Part shown: positions 46,998 through 57,800 of the stretch, in pieces
Layout of the letters: each line of letters starts with the position of its first letter
Numbering within the stretch: the first letter of the stretch is position 1
Source: Rhodamnia argentea
Lineage: Eukaryota; Streptophyta; Magnoliopsida; Myrtales; Myrtaceae
DNA: 64,000 bases
Direction of reading: 5' to 3'
NCBI RefSeq assembly: GCF_020921035.1
Contig: NC_063155.1
Coordinates: forward strand, 28,327,294-28,391,293
The notes under the pieces: generated by a model
What the model was told of the DNA's origin: nothing
The model's input: only the letters and a program-made list of their open reading frames with translations
The model's database searches: none
Made by a program: the position numbers and the translations under genes

Positions 46998-47640
46998 TGT
47001 GCGAAAACTTATCCGAAAAATTCTAAATCTATTGTATGGTAGTCAATTCAATCATAAAATTTTCAATTGGCTAACTTAGTCCTAAACCTTTTGACAATTG
47101 GTCGGAAATTGTTGACGTAGGCGATTTTGATAATATCATTTTTTTATTTTTCTAAACTTTCTCATTTATTTCCTTTTTTTTCCTGTCATTTTCTTTCCTT
47201 TTTTTTTTTTTTGCTTTCCCTATTTCCCTCCACCGGTCACCGACCAGCCCTCGCTCGGATTTGGTGAGGACCGTGGCCGACGAGGGCGTCTTGGCCATCG
47301 CCCGTGGCCAACAAACATTGTCGGCCCTTGCCAAGGCCCCGATGACCGGCAAAGGGAAATAGGAAAGAAAGAAAAAAGAAATAGGAAAGGAAAGAAAAGG
47401 AAAATAGAAATAAAATAATCAAATATCTAAAAATAAATAAAAGATCATCCATGTCGGCGCTAGTTGTCTTAGTCAAACGTGCCATGTAGAACGGCTGTCA
47501 TCCACATTAGCAATCTTTTGTCAAAATTGCCGGGAAGACTATATTGACACATCATCAAAAGGTACAAGACTAAATCGGTCAAATTAAAATGTTTAGGAAT
47601 GGATTGGTTGCCGTAAAATAGGTTTAAGACTTTTTGAACA
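46998..47640. mobile_element. MULE-like non-autonomous element, copy 2 (second family)
   Basis: Same build as 43556-44192: end arms with TTTAAGACTTTTTG-type words and CTAACTTAGTCCTAAACCTT, a pyrimidine tract, a GC-rich core with ACCGACCAGCCCTCGCTCGG, a purine tract, and a GTGCCATGTAGAACGG block. No coding capacity. Confidence 0.65.
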
Positions 47641-47654
47641 ATTATCTAGGGATG

Positions 47655-48140
47655 ATCCATTCTAAGGTGGGCAATTCCCTAACCGGTGGTCCGGTCCTGG
47701 AGTGGGTCCAGGAACCGGACCGTAGATTGAGGCGATGGAGAGAGAGATGAGAGGGAGGCGAGGCCTTGTTCTCTTACTGTCAACTATACCAATATATTGG
47801 TAACTAGCTACACTGCAAGATTTACCAGTTTAACGTAGTCCTTTGCCAATGTAGAAACATCATTGGTCACATGTCTCGTTTCTTGACGGCTTGAAGTTGG
47901 GAGTCCGGGAGGACCACCGGATGGGCATGGTGACAACGACCATCACCATTGATTCAGGTTTGGGGGTTCGCGGTTGGAACAAAATCTGGGGACGAAATCG
48001 GAAAGTTTTTTGAACTCATTGCATTGACCAAAGGCGTACTTGGTCCGATCTGGGTGGGCAGTTCCAAACTTGGGACCGGGAACTGGACTGGTACTCCCCA
48101 GTTCGCATTTATTGGAACCGGTCCGGTTCCCGATTCTTTT
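47655..48140. mobile_element. hAT-like GGTTCC/GGTCCGG-rich fragments
   Basis: Two pieces in the same orientation start GGTGGGCAATTCCC (47666) and GGTGGGCAGTTCC (48053). They continue with CCGGTTC/GGACCGG words as in the element at 12025-12246. Ends and target duplications could not be defined, so these are probably broken or nested copies. Confidence 0.4.
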
Positions 48141-48274
48141 GCACACACTGTTATCCCATCAAGTTTGACATAAGCTTCTGCACCTATCTTCGGACCCTTT
48201 ACTAAATGTGTCAAATACATACAATTCATGTTCGGTCTAGGAAGATTTTTTCACCAAGATGAGAAAATCAAGAA

Positions 48275-48600
48275 AATGACACCATAAATATTATAACTGT
48301 TGTACAACGTTCACTTAAGCGTCATAACTTTTCAATCGATTACTTGAGTACTAAAACAAAAAGTGTTCGTAACGAATCGCATCGCTTCTAATCGATCACT
48401 CGAGCATTATAAATTTTTTAAAAACGTTCACCACAACTACTAAAGATCCGTCGTGGCAAGACAGTTCTAGCGAACATTTTTAAAGTTACGGCACTAAAAT
48501 GATAGATTGAAAGATACACTCAAGTAAACACTTTTTAAAAGCCATGTCACTCATGTAAGCACTGCACAAAAACTACGACACTTGTAATATCTTGATCCCT
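48275..48600. mobile_element. MITE related to the one nested in the Copia element
   Basis: Inverted-repeat arms carry GTTGTACAACGTTCACTTAA on the left and (complemented) GTTTTTGTGCAGTGCTTACA on the right. The order of CACTTAAGYG, AACGTTCAC and similar words is as in 27995-28369. Boundaries approximate. Confidence 0.5.
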
Positions 48601-50702
48601 CAGAAGACGTCGTCCTCGGGTTATTTTCCGATCAGCGTGCATTCAAGCAGAATAAGCAGCGACCCAGTTCAGTACCAAAATGGTTTATGATAAACGACCA
48701 TTTTTTACAAGCTTTAGGATAAGATTGGAAAGTAAAATCCAGTGACACCTTCAAGGGCGAATTTGCAAACGCTAGAGGTTAGTGCACCACCTTACTTGGA
48801 ATATCATATTGTCGTTGTGGCTTGGGAGAGAGGTAAGATCCGTAAATATAGGCTTTTATGTGCCGTAGAGAATTATGGCATCGGGCTGGAGAGCGATTGA
48901 TTTGGACACAATACTATGTTAAGTGTGTCTCCTCACTAATTCATAGGCAGTCCTAGCGGGCATGTGTCGTTCGTTTCTTTCGAGACAAAGCCACTGTGTT
49001 TGCTTTTCTGTTGTGCCCGCCGCCGGGACAACGTGGAAAGTGTTTTGCGTGCGGAAGTTGTCTTTTGGCGACACGGCGCCAATGGGTTTTAAGCTCGATA
49101 TCTTCGACTAATTTTAGAGAAATGGTGCTTAGGACAATTTGCCCGCAACGAAGAAAAGATGCCCTAGTTCTGGTTGGACCATCCAACTTGGAGGACCTGG
49201 TCGTTCAAGTGAGGTATGGCTTTAATATATCCCGGCTAAGTTAGGTTTGCTCAATGAAAGCAGCTGCGTTGTGTTGGGTGGAATGTACTTGAAGCTGCGC
49301 GGGGGCTTGGAGTTGGGACTTCTATCCAGTGCATTTGATGCTGGCATGCCTGTTCAGTGAGTGTAATAAGACGGCCATCGCGGTTGATGAAAGGTAACAG
49401 AAGCGGCCGTCTTGGTGGATGTGGTGTTGATGGCAGTGACGCGGATGGACTTGGCCATAACTTGCCTTGATCAGGGGAAAATTGGCCCGATGACTTAGGA
49501 GGCGAGGCTAGTCATTTGAGAGGCGTTTGGCTTGGACCTCGACTCATCTGTTCCGATTTTGCATGAACATGACATAAGATGCGCCGGATAAGTGGACAAT
49601 AATCCGATAAAACAGTATGTAACTTGCTTGGCTCAACGATCTGGTTGAGACAAGGTTTGTTAGGTTCAATGCAAGGCCCGGATCACATATAATACCTATA
49701 CTTATGCATATGGTCGATCCTTATGGATCCAATTCACCCGTCAATAAGATGCGAGGGATAAGGTGGAAATATGCACATCTTTTTGGACAATAACCAATAA
49801 GTAAAGGTTTAACTGAGCTAGTGAATACAGTTAAAGAGTCTTCGATGAAAATGACTATCATAGATAGAAGAGTAAGGAGCTACGCAGCATTCCTGTGATG
49901 ACAAAGTCCTCACATAGGTCAGTTAAATCACCAAATGGAATTCAGTTCCAGCTAACGATAGGTAAACATATGCTCAAGTATTCCCATTTCGCGACCTGTC
50001 TCGGCGGCCCTCAAATCTCAGGCCATACAGATGCTTTTATGAGGTGCCTGGCGATAAACAATAGCCGTCACTTGCTGACAATAGTTCCAGCAACCATAGA
50101 TAATCTCCCTTCCAACCATCCTGATAGAAACGATGAAACAACAGCAAGACGGGACATGTTACTATTTACCGGAGAGGTCAACAACATAAATCTTTCCATA
50201 AAACAAAAGAAGTAAGGCAACTTGGTCAAAGTCGCAAGAATGCCGGCATTTTCAGCAGGTACTCTGATCAGTTGCCTTGATCAAGTGGTCGGGAAAGCTT
50301 GAGGACTTGGAGAACTTTTCAAATTCTAGGACGCTGCTAAGTTTGCTCCCCAGAAGACCTTGTAGTTTTGCTGCAAGTAACCTGTGCATCCATCAATGGA
50401 AAAGGTGGAGGTTCAAACGCACAAGATTTCCAAGCGCTTTGGGGATCCATCCCGAGAGTCTACGACTGAATGAAGACATTATATAATGTTATTTTCAAAG
50501 ACCCGGACTGATCTCTTAGTATTGCCGACGACACCTGGTGTGTAGTCGAACAAGAATCAACTCATTCACAGACTAGTGAACGCCGGTTCCATCGAAGTAC
50601 ATTAAAGGTGTTGATGAGTTTTTTTTTTTTACTAAGGAATCCAACGTCTGTGATCAAAGTACATTTAAGATCACATACGTAATGCTGTGTATAATGTGAA
50701 TA
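48601..50702. other. Intergenic DNA, possible decayed gene remnants
   Basis: No intact gene. At about 49165-49230 (+) the frame NLEDLVVQVRYGFNI weakly recalls the stretch that opens the second nucleotide-binding domain of ABCC transporters, which would suit the ABCC remnant downstream. The resemblance is short. Other open frames (49895-50215, 50277-50486) were not recognised. Confidence 0.3.
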
Positions 50703-51047
50703 GATACAGCTACCGCATCTGTTGACACAGCTACCGATAATCTGATTCAGCAAACTCTGCGGCATCACTTTGCTGACTGTACAGCATCGTATCACTTCTG
50801 TTCTTGATAGCGTCATAGTTCTTGTTTTAGATCTTGGTCAGTATCTTTTAACAATTTCTCCTTGCTCTTGCTGTTGCATTCTGCATTAATCTTTTCTTAA
50901 GTGAAATAAGATGGCTCTCCTGATCCCTGTACAGGGCTGGTGGAAGGATATGATTCTCCGAAGAGGCTACTCGACAACAAGTCGTCATCCTTTGCGCAGC
51001 TGGTGGCGGAATACACAATGAGGCCAAATTCCAACAATTTGAATTAA
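50703..51047 (+). pseudogene. ABCC (MRP-type) transporter C-terminal remnant
   Basis: Exon 50703-50836 encodes TATASVDTATDNLIQQTLRH and, after a frame change, HRITSVLDS. This is the Walker B / H-loop end of the second nucleotide-binding domain of plant ABCC transporters. Exon 50937-51047 encodes LVEGYDSPKRLLDNKSSSFA, then QLVAEYTMRP, and a stop, the normal family C-terminus. The GT-AG intron between them keeps the expected DLG|LVE junction. Decay is visible: about 14 bases are missing between CT and HRI (family: CTVITIAHRI), and the Walker B context DEATASVD reads DTATASVD. No membrane domain or upstream NBD is recognisable. Best read as a dead fragment of a vacuolar or plasma-membrane conjugate pump gene. 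An overlapping 206-codon open frame on the opposite strand is a shadow. Confidence 0.82.
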
Positions 51048-51853
51048 CTAGAACGCGGTATGATCGCATTGGAATAGTTCCCCTTATGATGATGAAACGT
51101 GTGACTGGCCTTCTATGTGTCGGGTCATGTTCTTGTTGTATTATAGGCAAGTTAAGCAAAGTCATTCTGGATCGGTTCCCGTAGTTTATGAGGCCACTGT
51201 GATAGAACAGGCATAAACTCAAGCCTGAGGAAGGGTTTGTAGGTTGAACTATTGCCAAATCACATCCTTGGAATGATTTACTCAAATTGTAATGAACTAA
51301 TGCACCATTTTCGAGACTTAAAAAGTTACCCACAAACAAGCAAATCATTCTTCCTGGCAGATTTTTCCCCAATTTGCCAGTAGCTGCATAAGTGAGGAGA
51401 GCTAACTTCAGGTTCCCGCAAGAAAAGGCTGACTGATACTTTTGCTCCAAATAGCAAGAACCATCCATATTAATGCAGCTCTATTCAACATATGGTTCTG
51501 ATCGTAGCTGAATCCTCTAGTCAGACAGCAACTGCTTCTGAACATTTTGCACTTGGAGCATCTTCTCGAAATTGGCTAGTAGTTAATGTCACCTGCAGGG
51601 GTACCTCTGGGTGCAAGCATCTAGGTATCTCATGGTGCTAGACCACTTAGATGTTCTTATCAAGAAGATTCTTACCTGGCTTTGCGCAGAATAATCTTAG
51701 GATGATGGTGAGATGATCCCTAAAGCATTCAAACTGCTGCCCTTTCGGTGTTTCATCAGAGGAAGAACATATTCTATCATCAAGTTCCTTGCATTGTGAG
51801 TGGGACTTTAATTTGGGACATCTTGAGTACAGTTAGCCAATCTTGCTCATGAA
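51048..51853. other. Space between ABCC remnant and LpxC stop
   Basis: Contains the former 3' flank of the ABCC remnant (+) and the LpxC 3' UTR (-). Nothing else recognised. Confidence 0.45.
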
Positions 51854-54800
51854 CTATGCCAAGCAGCGTAAAAACCCAGCATGCAGCGCATGGCCACTCT
51901 GTAATTATATCCAAAAGTTAGCATTTAACATTCTTGAGATTGCATATTACAGTTATCACAACTATACATAAGTACAGAACTACAAAGCCAGTAAAGGCAC
52001 ACTCCATGCCGAAAAAATAATTACCCATGTTACCTAGAACAGAAGAAATGCAGCCAAAAGAAATGTTTCCATGTTCAGCTTTCTCTACTTTTGCATCAAA
52101 GGAAGAACTAGATTATGGCATAGAAAGGTGAGTATGCTAGTCGAAATACAGAGCAATTAAATGGGAACCGAAAGGGAAAACTGCATCTACACCTCCCTTG
52201 CTTTGGGTGCTAGGTCAAGTGAGCTAGTGTACTTTATAGATGATGATGTTAGTCCCTCAATATATTTGGTTAACCGGTAGATTCCATAAAATGTCAATGC
52301 ACCAACAACGCCCATGACATTGCCACGTAGGACAATGGCAGCGGGGAATCCCATTGGAAGTTTGTCAGAGGGGGGTTCGACAACTTGTCAAAATTGCAGG
52401 GACTGATATGGCCAAATATGAGTCCAAGTGGTCTCTGACTAAAACACCCAAAATAAAGGGACTATACGACAATTATCTCCAGTCAAAATTGCCAGACAAT
52501 GCCCCATTGCTACAAGGGCACTACGAAGAAATGATTGCATCCAAATGTATGACTGAAAATTTGTAGAGATCGACTATTTGATACTCTCCTTTCCAATTTC
52601 TAAATTTGTCTTGTGTGATGTCTCTCATCCCCTGCTCTTTCGGGTAGGGCCACAGAAGGACAATTTTCACCCTTCAAATTTCCAAACAATGTATCATTGC
52701 TACAAAGGCACTAAGAAGAGATGATTACATCCAAAGGTATGACATACACTGAAAGTTTCTAGAGATCGACTATTAGATACTCTCCTTTATACCTACCCTG
52801 CTCCCTCTTCTAATTCCTAGATTTGCGTTCTGTGCTTCCTCTCTCTATGTCCCCTGCTATTTTGGGTAGGGCCACGGGTGGTCTTTTTTTCGTTGATGTG
52901 GGAGAAAGAGAGAGGACTTCATTGGCAGCATTGATTCTGAAAAGCTCCACAAAGTAGTAACAGGTATATGCCTAACCAACAAGCTGCAGCAGAAGGCATT
53001 AAGCATCCCATCGAAGGAATTAACTTGAGACCCACTTGAGCCAACTACAGCAGGGGTTAGCCTTATTATCTTAACAATGCGAGCCTCCCCTCCGTGTAAG
53101 TTTGGAAATCTGGAATTACTTTTCCACTTTTAAGCAAAACCCACTAACTAATTTTGCTATTGGTAGCATTGACAATAAGGAACATCAGAAACCATAAACA
53201 TGCTCAACAGCAATCAATTTCTGTCAGAATTGACTCCAGATGCTACAGTAATCCCTCCATGCAAGGGAAAATGACCTTCCATTTTTCTTAAGAAAACAAA
53301 CATCCAAAAGGATCCTTAAGTATCCAGGGAACATCTCCATAACCAACGACAAAGTGATAGATAACTCAGAAAGTTGGACAAAGTCAATGCCATCCATCTG
53401 AATTTCTCGCATACGATGTGAACCTAAGTCAAGCAGGGCTATCCGCTAAATTTAAACATATCCGAATATCTCGCGTACAGCAATGATAAGGTAACATCAT
53501 TATATTGTGTCAAGTTTTACAATGCATCTACTTTCTAGAAATATAATGTTTTATGGTCAGTACAATTCAGATTTGTAATTTACTATGAAATTTGAACATA
53601 CTTTTGAGTATCTCAATCGGTACACGCCATTTTGCACCATCATAATCACCTTAATATTTGCACATGAAAGTTTACATTTCATAATTTTTCCTTCGGCAGG
53701 AAAAAAAAGGGACATATTCCAATATGGCATTCTCCAGTTACATGGAAAACACGAAAAATTTTAAAAGTGAAATGGGTAAATACCTTGTAAGCAACTACAT
53801 GTCCCACTGGAAGCCCTTGGCTACCGCACCGTGCAAAAAGAGAAAGATCACCAATAATATCCAAGGCCTTATGGCGACACGGTTCCTCATCAAAACGCAA
53901 TGGCGGGTTTAACCAACCTTTATCTGCACTGTAGATGATTTCCGGAATGCAAAATGTCAATCAATGGAGCAAAAAAGAGAAGCATGCTGCCTGCTTTGGC
54001 TTGTTGATTCCAAAAGTTTCAAAAGACAACTTTGGGACATTACGCAGCATAATGTCTCGCACCGTCTTCCAACAAAACTTAAGCATTTCTTCTTTGAAAA
54101 TTCAGGTTCTAAAACTACCAGTAGTCCCTTACCAAAAAAAAAAAAAAATACCAGTAGTCGGTGACCCTTGTTTCAGCCATTCATTTAACTCACTAAGCAA
54201 AAAAAAAAAAGAAAAAAACAAGAGAGAGAATGAAGAGGTTCCAAGATCTCACCTACAAACCAATGCATTTTCTAGTGAGCCTCCTTTTATCAATCCGCTG
54301 CTGCGCATTTTCTCCACCTAAGAAAATATTGCAATATCAGATCTGGCTTTAGGTGGAAAAGCCAACACTAAGGGAGATCTTTTGCTAAAAATAAGGTCCG
54401 CATCATTCAAGACAAATGCAAATATGAGCGTATATGGCAACCATTCTGATCCGAAAAAGTAATTCTGATTAAAATGACTTTCTAATTTTATTCCCTGAAC
54501 AAGTTTTAGAGAATCAGAATACGTTTGGTAATCGCATAAAATTTATATTCCTCGAACAGAAACACGTTTGGTAACTGCACATAATTTTTGTTCCCGAGAA
54601 CAATTGCTCTTCCCAATTTTTGTCATTTAAGTCAAATAATTACATAGTTACTTTGTGAAATTTCATCCTACATTTTGAATTAACCGAAGATTAATTCATA
54701 CTGATTCTCGTATATAACATATGCATATTAAAATATAAAAATAAACATCAAGAATCACCACGAGTCATTTTCGCCATTTATTATGGGGTTTCATCCAACT

Positions 54801-57800
54801 CTTTTGAGCGAACGGACAACCAACATAAGCGACACCCTCGTTTATGTAGGGAAAATGCACCGCACTACACTACCCCGCATTGGTGTGCATTTTTTGTTCT
54901 AGAAAATCAAATCTCAATCTTAATTCATCCAAATCTTAAGAACGAGAGCTTGCTAAGTGTTCACGTTGGTTATTTTTGTCTTTTTTCAAAATTTTCTAAA
55001 ACCAAACTACGACTAAAGTACATAAACCTAGGCAAATCACAACCAATAAAATCAAATGCACAATCAAAGAATCATGGCATTGATAAATCACTTCATAAAA
55101 CCCTAAAGAAGCCTTAAGGGCTTATAAAAATGTGGTGTGAGTTTAATTTCAAAAGTGTTTATAATTTTCCTAAAAAAGAACAAAATCTATGAAATCTAGG
55201 AAATCTAGGCCCAAATTTATGAAAATAAGGTCAATCTAGCCTAATTTAAGTTTTTTCTATTCTTAGGGAGTTTCTGAAATTTTTCTGATATTTTGGATTT
55301 TTTTTTGAATTTTTTTATTTCTTACTTTAATTTTATTATATTATATATTTTTCTTTGAAAATGAGACGTCGTTCTGTTTTAGGTCGAACGAAAAGTGAGA
55401 GATGTGGGACTTCATTCTGTTTTGTGATTCTCAAAAGTGATTCTTTTTTCCGGAATCAACTTTTTTTTTTGTTTTTTTGTTTTTTTGTTTTTTTGCTTTT
55501 GCTTTTGCTCCAAAACAGTTTCTGGGAACAGAATCAGAATTAGAATCGGTTACATTACCAAACATAATTCTCATCTTTTTTTTGCTCCGGAAAATAGAAT
55601 TAGAGAACCATAATAGTTACCATACAGGCCCTTAGTAACAGGAAAATAGTTTTGTGGAAAAAAAGATAATCTGTTGCCCAGATGGCACAAATTAAGGTAA
55701 TAAGACGAGTGCGTTTACCAAACAAAACAAAAGGCATAAGTGTATAGTAAACATAAAAGATAATATTCCCAACCACTGATCGTATAGCAAATTCATACTA
55801 CTAATAGTATTCATGAATCACCCAGCATTCCAACACTCTTGGTTGTGAGCGGGGCAGATGTGAAATTTGCACTCAGTACATCAAATTTCTAGACTCCGTC
55901 AGTTCAAGCAAATATATTTCACAGACACGGTAGGAAACATATCAATATGCAAGGAGGACTTCTATGTTTTGTTTACTCTGCTATTATTTTCTTTTTAGCT
56001 GTCAAAAGGTAGAATAAACGCACACAAAATGCAAGCGAAGGTAATATCCAGCGATTTGTCAAGCAGCAGTAGTTTATAGGCATGCAAAATAGTTATAGAT
56101 GTCAATAGTTCATCCACTAATATTAACAGATGCAAGATTGTTTTTTTCGTTCATAACTGCGTAAGTGAGACCCTCACTACGGACAATTTAGTATCCCCCA
56201 GTGCCTTGATCAGTGCTGTGATAGCTGAAGAGGTGTAAATGGGCATGGACTGACGAACTGTCTTGACTTTATAAGTCAAGTTTTCCAGTTATCAAAATCA
56301 TGGTGAAAAATCAGGAAAGGTATGTTTTGTAATTGAAAAAGAAAGTGTGTGTCTAGCAATGTCGCTACACTGAAGTACAACCTTTTTCTATTGCGGTAGG
56401 GAAGGGAGATCCATGCATAGGAGAGTAAGATATGGATTGGGAGGAGTGGCGAGTGCCATGGTGACAAAATAACTGACCTCCTCGTAAATGCAAAAGGTTC
56501 GTGAAGGAGCAATTTCCCTTTTATAAAAGGAATCGTGTTCAATAGAAGAGGAGAACCACTGGCAGCCAATAGATGGGACCTGCATCACCGACATAATAAT
56601 GACAAATAAAGGTATTATTTAGTGACTCAAACACCGCATTGCACCTGATGACCCCACTAATCTTCATCTGATTGCTTAGCATCTCTCAACCTCACATTTA
56701 CCTAAATGTTTAGCCAATATAGATGCACGTGTAGCTAGAATGAGCACAGATCACAGATTTAGCTTCCAATGACTACTAAGTAAGGTGGTGGTATAGTGGT
56801 GCTAAAAAGCACCACTCAAGCAAAGAATATGGGGCTTGAGAAAATAACAACATGATGAGAGTTTGAATCGTCCAACAAAACCAGTCCTATTCAACAGCCA
56901 CTTTGAAGCTTCAAAATATATCCGACAAGATTCAGTCAGATTAATCAAGCTAGTGACCCGGACAATGTCAGGTAAGTGTCATAGACAGTACGAACACATA
57001 TAAAGCAGTGCATCCATGCACAACATACATTTGCCAACCTGAATCTGAAATTAGGGAGATGGAGATTTAACTTCTCCTAATCTATAAAAACGGAAAGTGG
57101 AGCACAGAGCAACAGCAAGAAGAGAATTGCTATAAGTGAAGAGCCATGATGGATATTACATTGTCCTAGAGTTCATCAGATCAAACGAGTAAACCCATAT
57201 TTTCATCTCCAAGTAACGGAAATTTTTCATAATAAAATTTAGTTAAAGGATCGCTAATCAATATAAGAATCTTATGGTATCACCGAGGTGAGGAACATGG
57301 ACCATGGTAAGGAAGATGGCAATGCAGAGATTACAACATTAACATTCGTAGCTCATTATCAGTAATTAGCTGGCCTATCGTAAATCTCTGGTTCAAATGC
57401 TCAGACACGGAATCCCTTGAAGGTGCCCATATTTTGTTCTCAAAATAAGGCTAATATCTTCTGACCAAAAATATTTAAAACTAAGCTAATATCTCAATTG
57501 AAAAAAATAAGCAAGCAATAAGAGAAGTTCCCAGCCCAAAATAGACCCTAGACTGATATACTACTATTACTAAAATCATCTTGTCCCATGATGAATCAGG
57601 AAGGTTTACAGGCAATTAGAATTCAAATAAGGAAAAGGTGTCATCTAACAGCGAGAACCACTTTCCTAATATCCAGGTTATTTGAAGGCCCATACTTCCC
57701 AATTCACGATTGTGACTAAGTAGCCCCTCCCCTCCTGTAACAGGTTGATATCTCCTTGATCTTGTTGAAAACTTGAATAATTCCATAGCTAACAAAATCT

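Noticed and set aside
50155-50205. A - strand frame reading LFYGKIYVVDLSGK recalls the TIFY motif of JAZ proteins
   Set aside because: The frame stops at once, the following family helix is absent, and no Jas motif or splice structure is nearby.
50848-51468. 206-codon open frame on the - strand, the longest unexplained frame between MAP70 and LpxC
   Set aside because: It overlaps, in antisense, the ABCC C-terminal exon and its 3' flank, has no family resemblance, and has an amino-acid pattern typical of shadow frames.
56780-56880. GGTGGTATAGTGG followed by TTTGAATCGTCC, suggesting tRNA A and B boxes
   Set aside because: No cloverleaf with acceptor pairing could be drawn and the spacing between boxes is too long without an intron-like anticodon arm.
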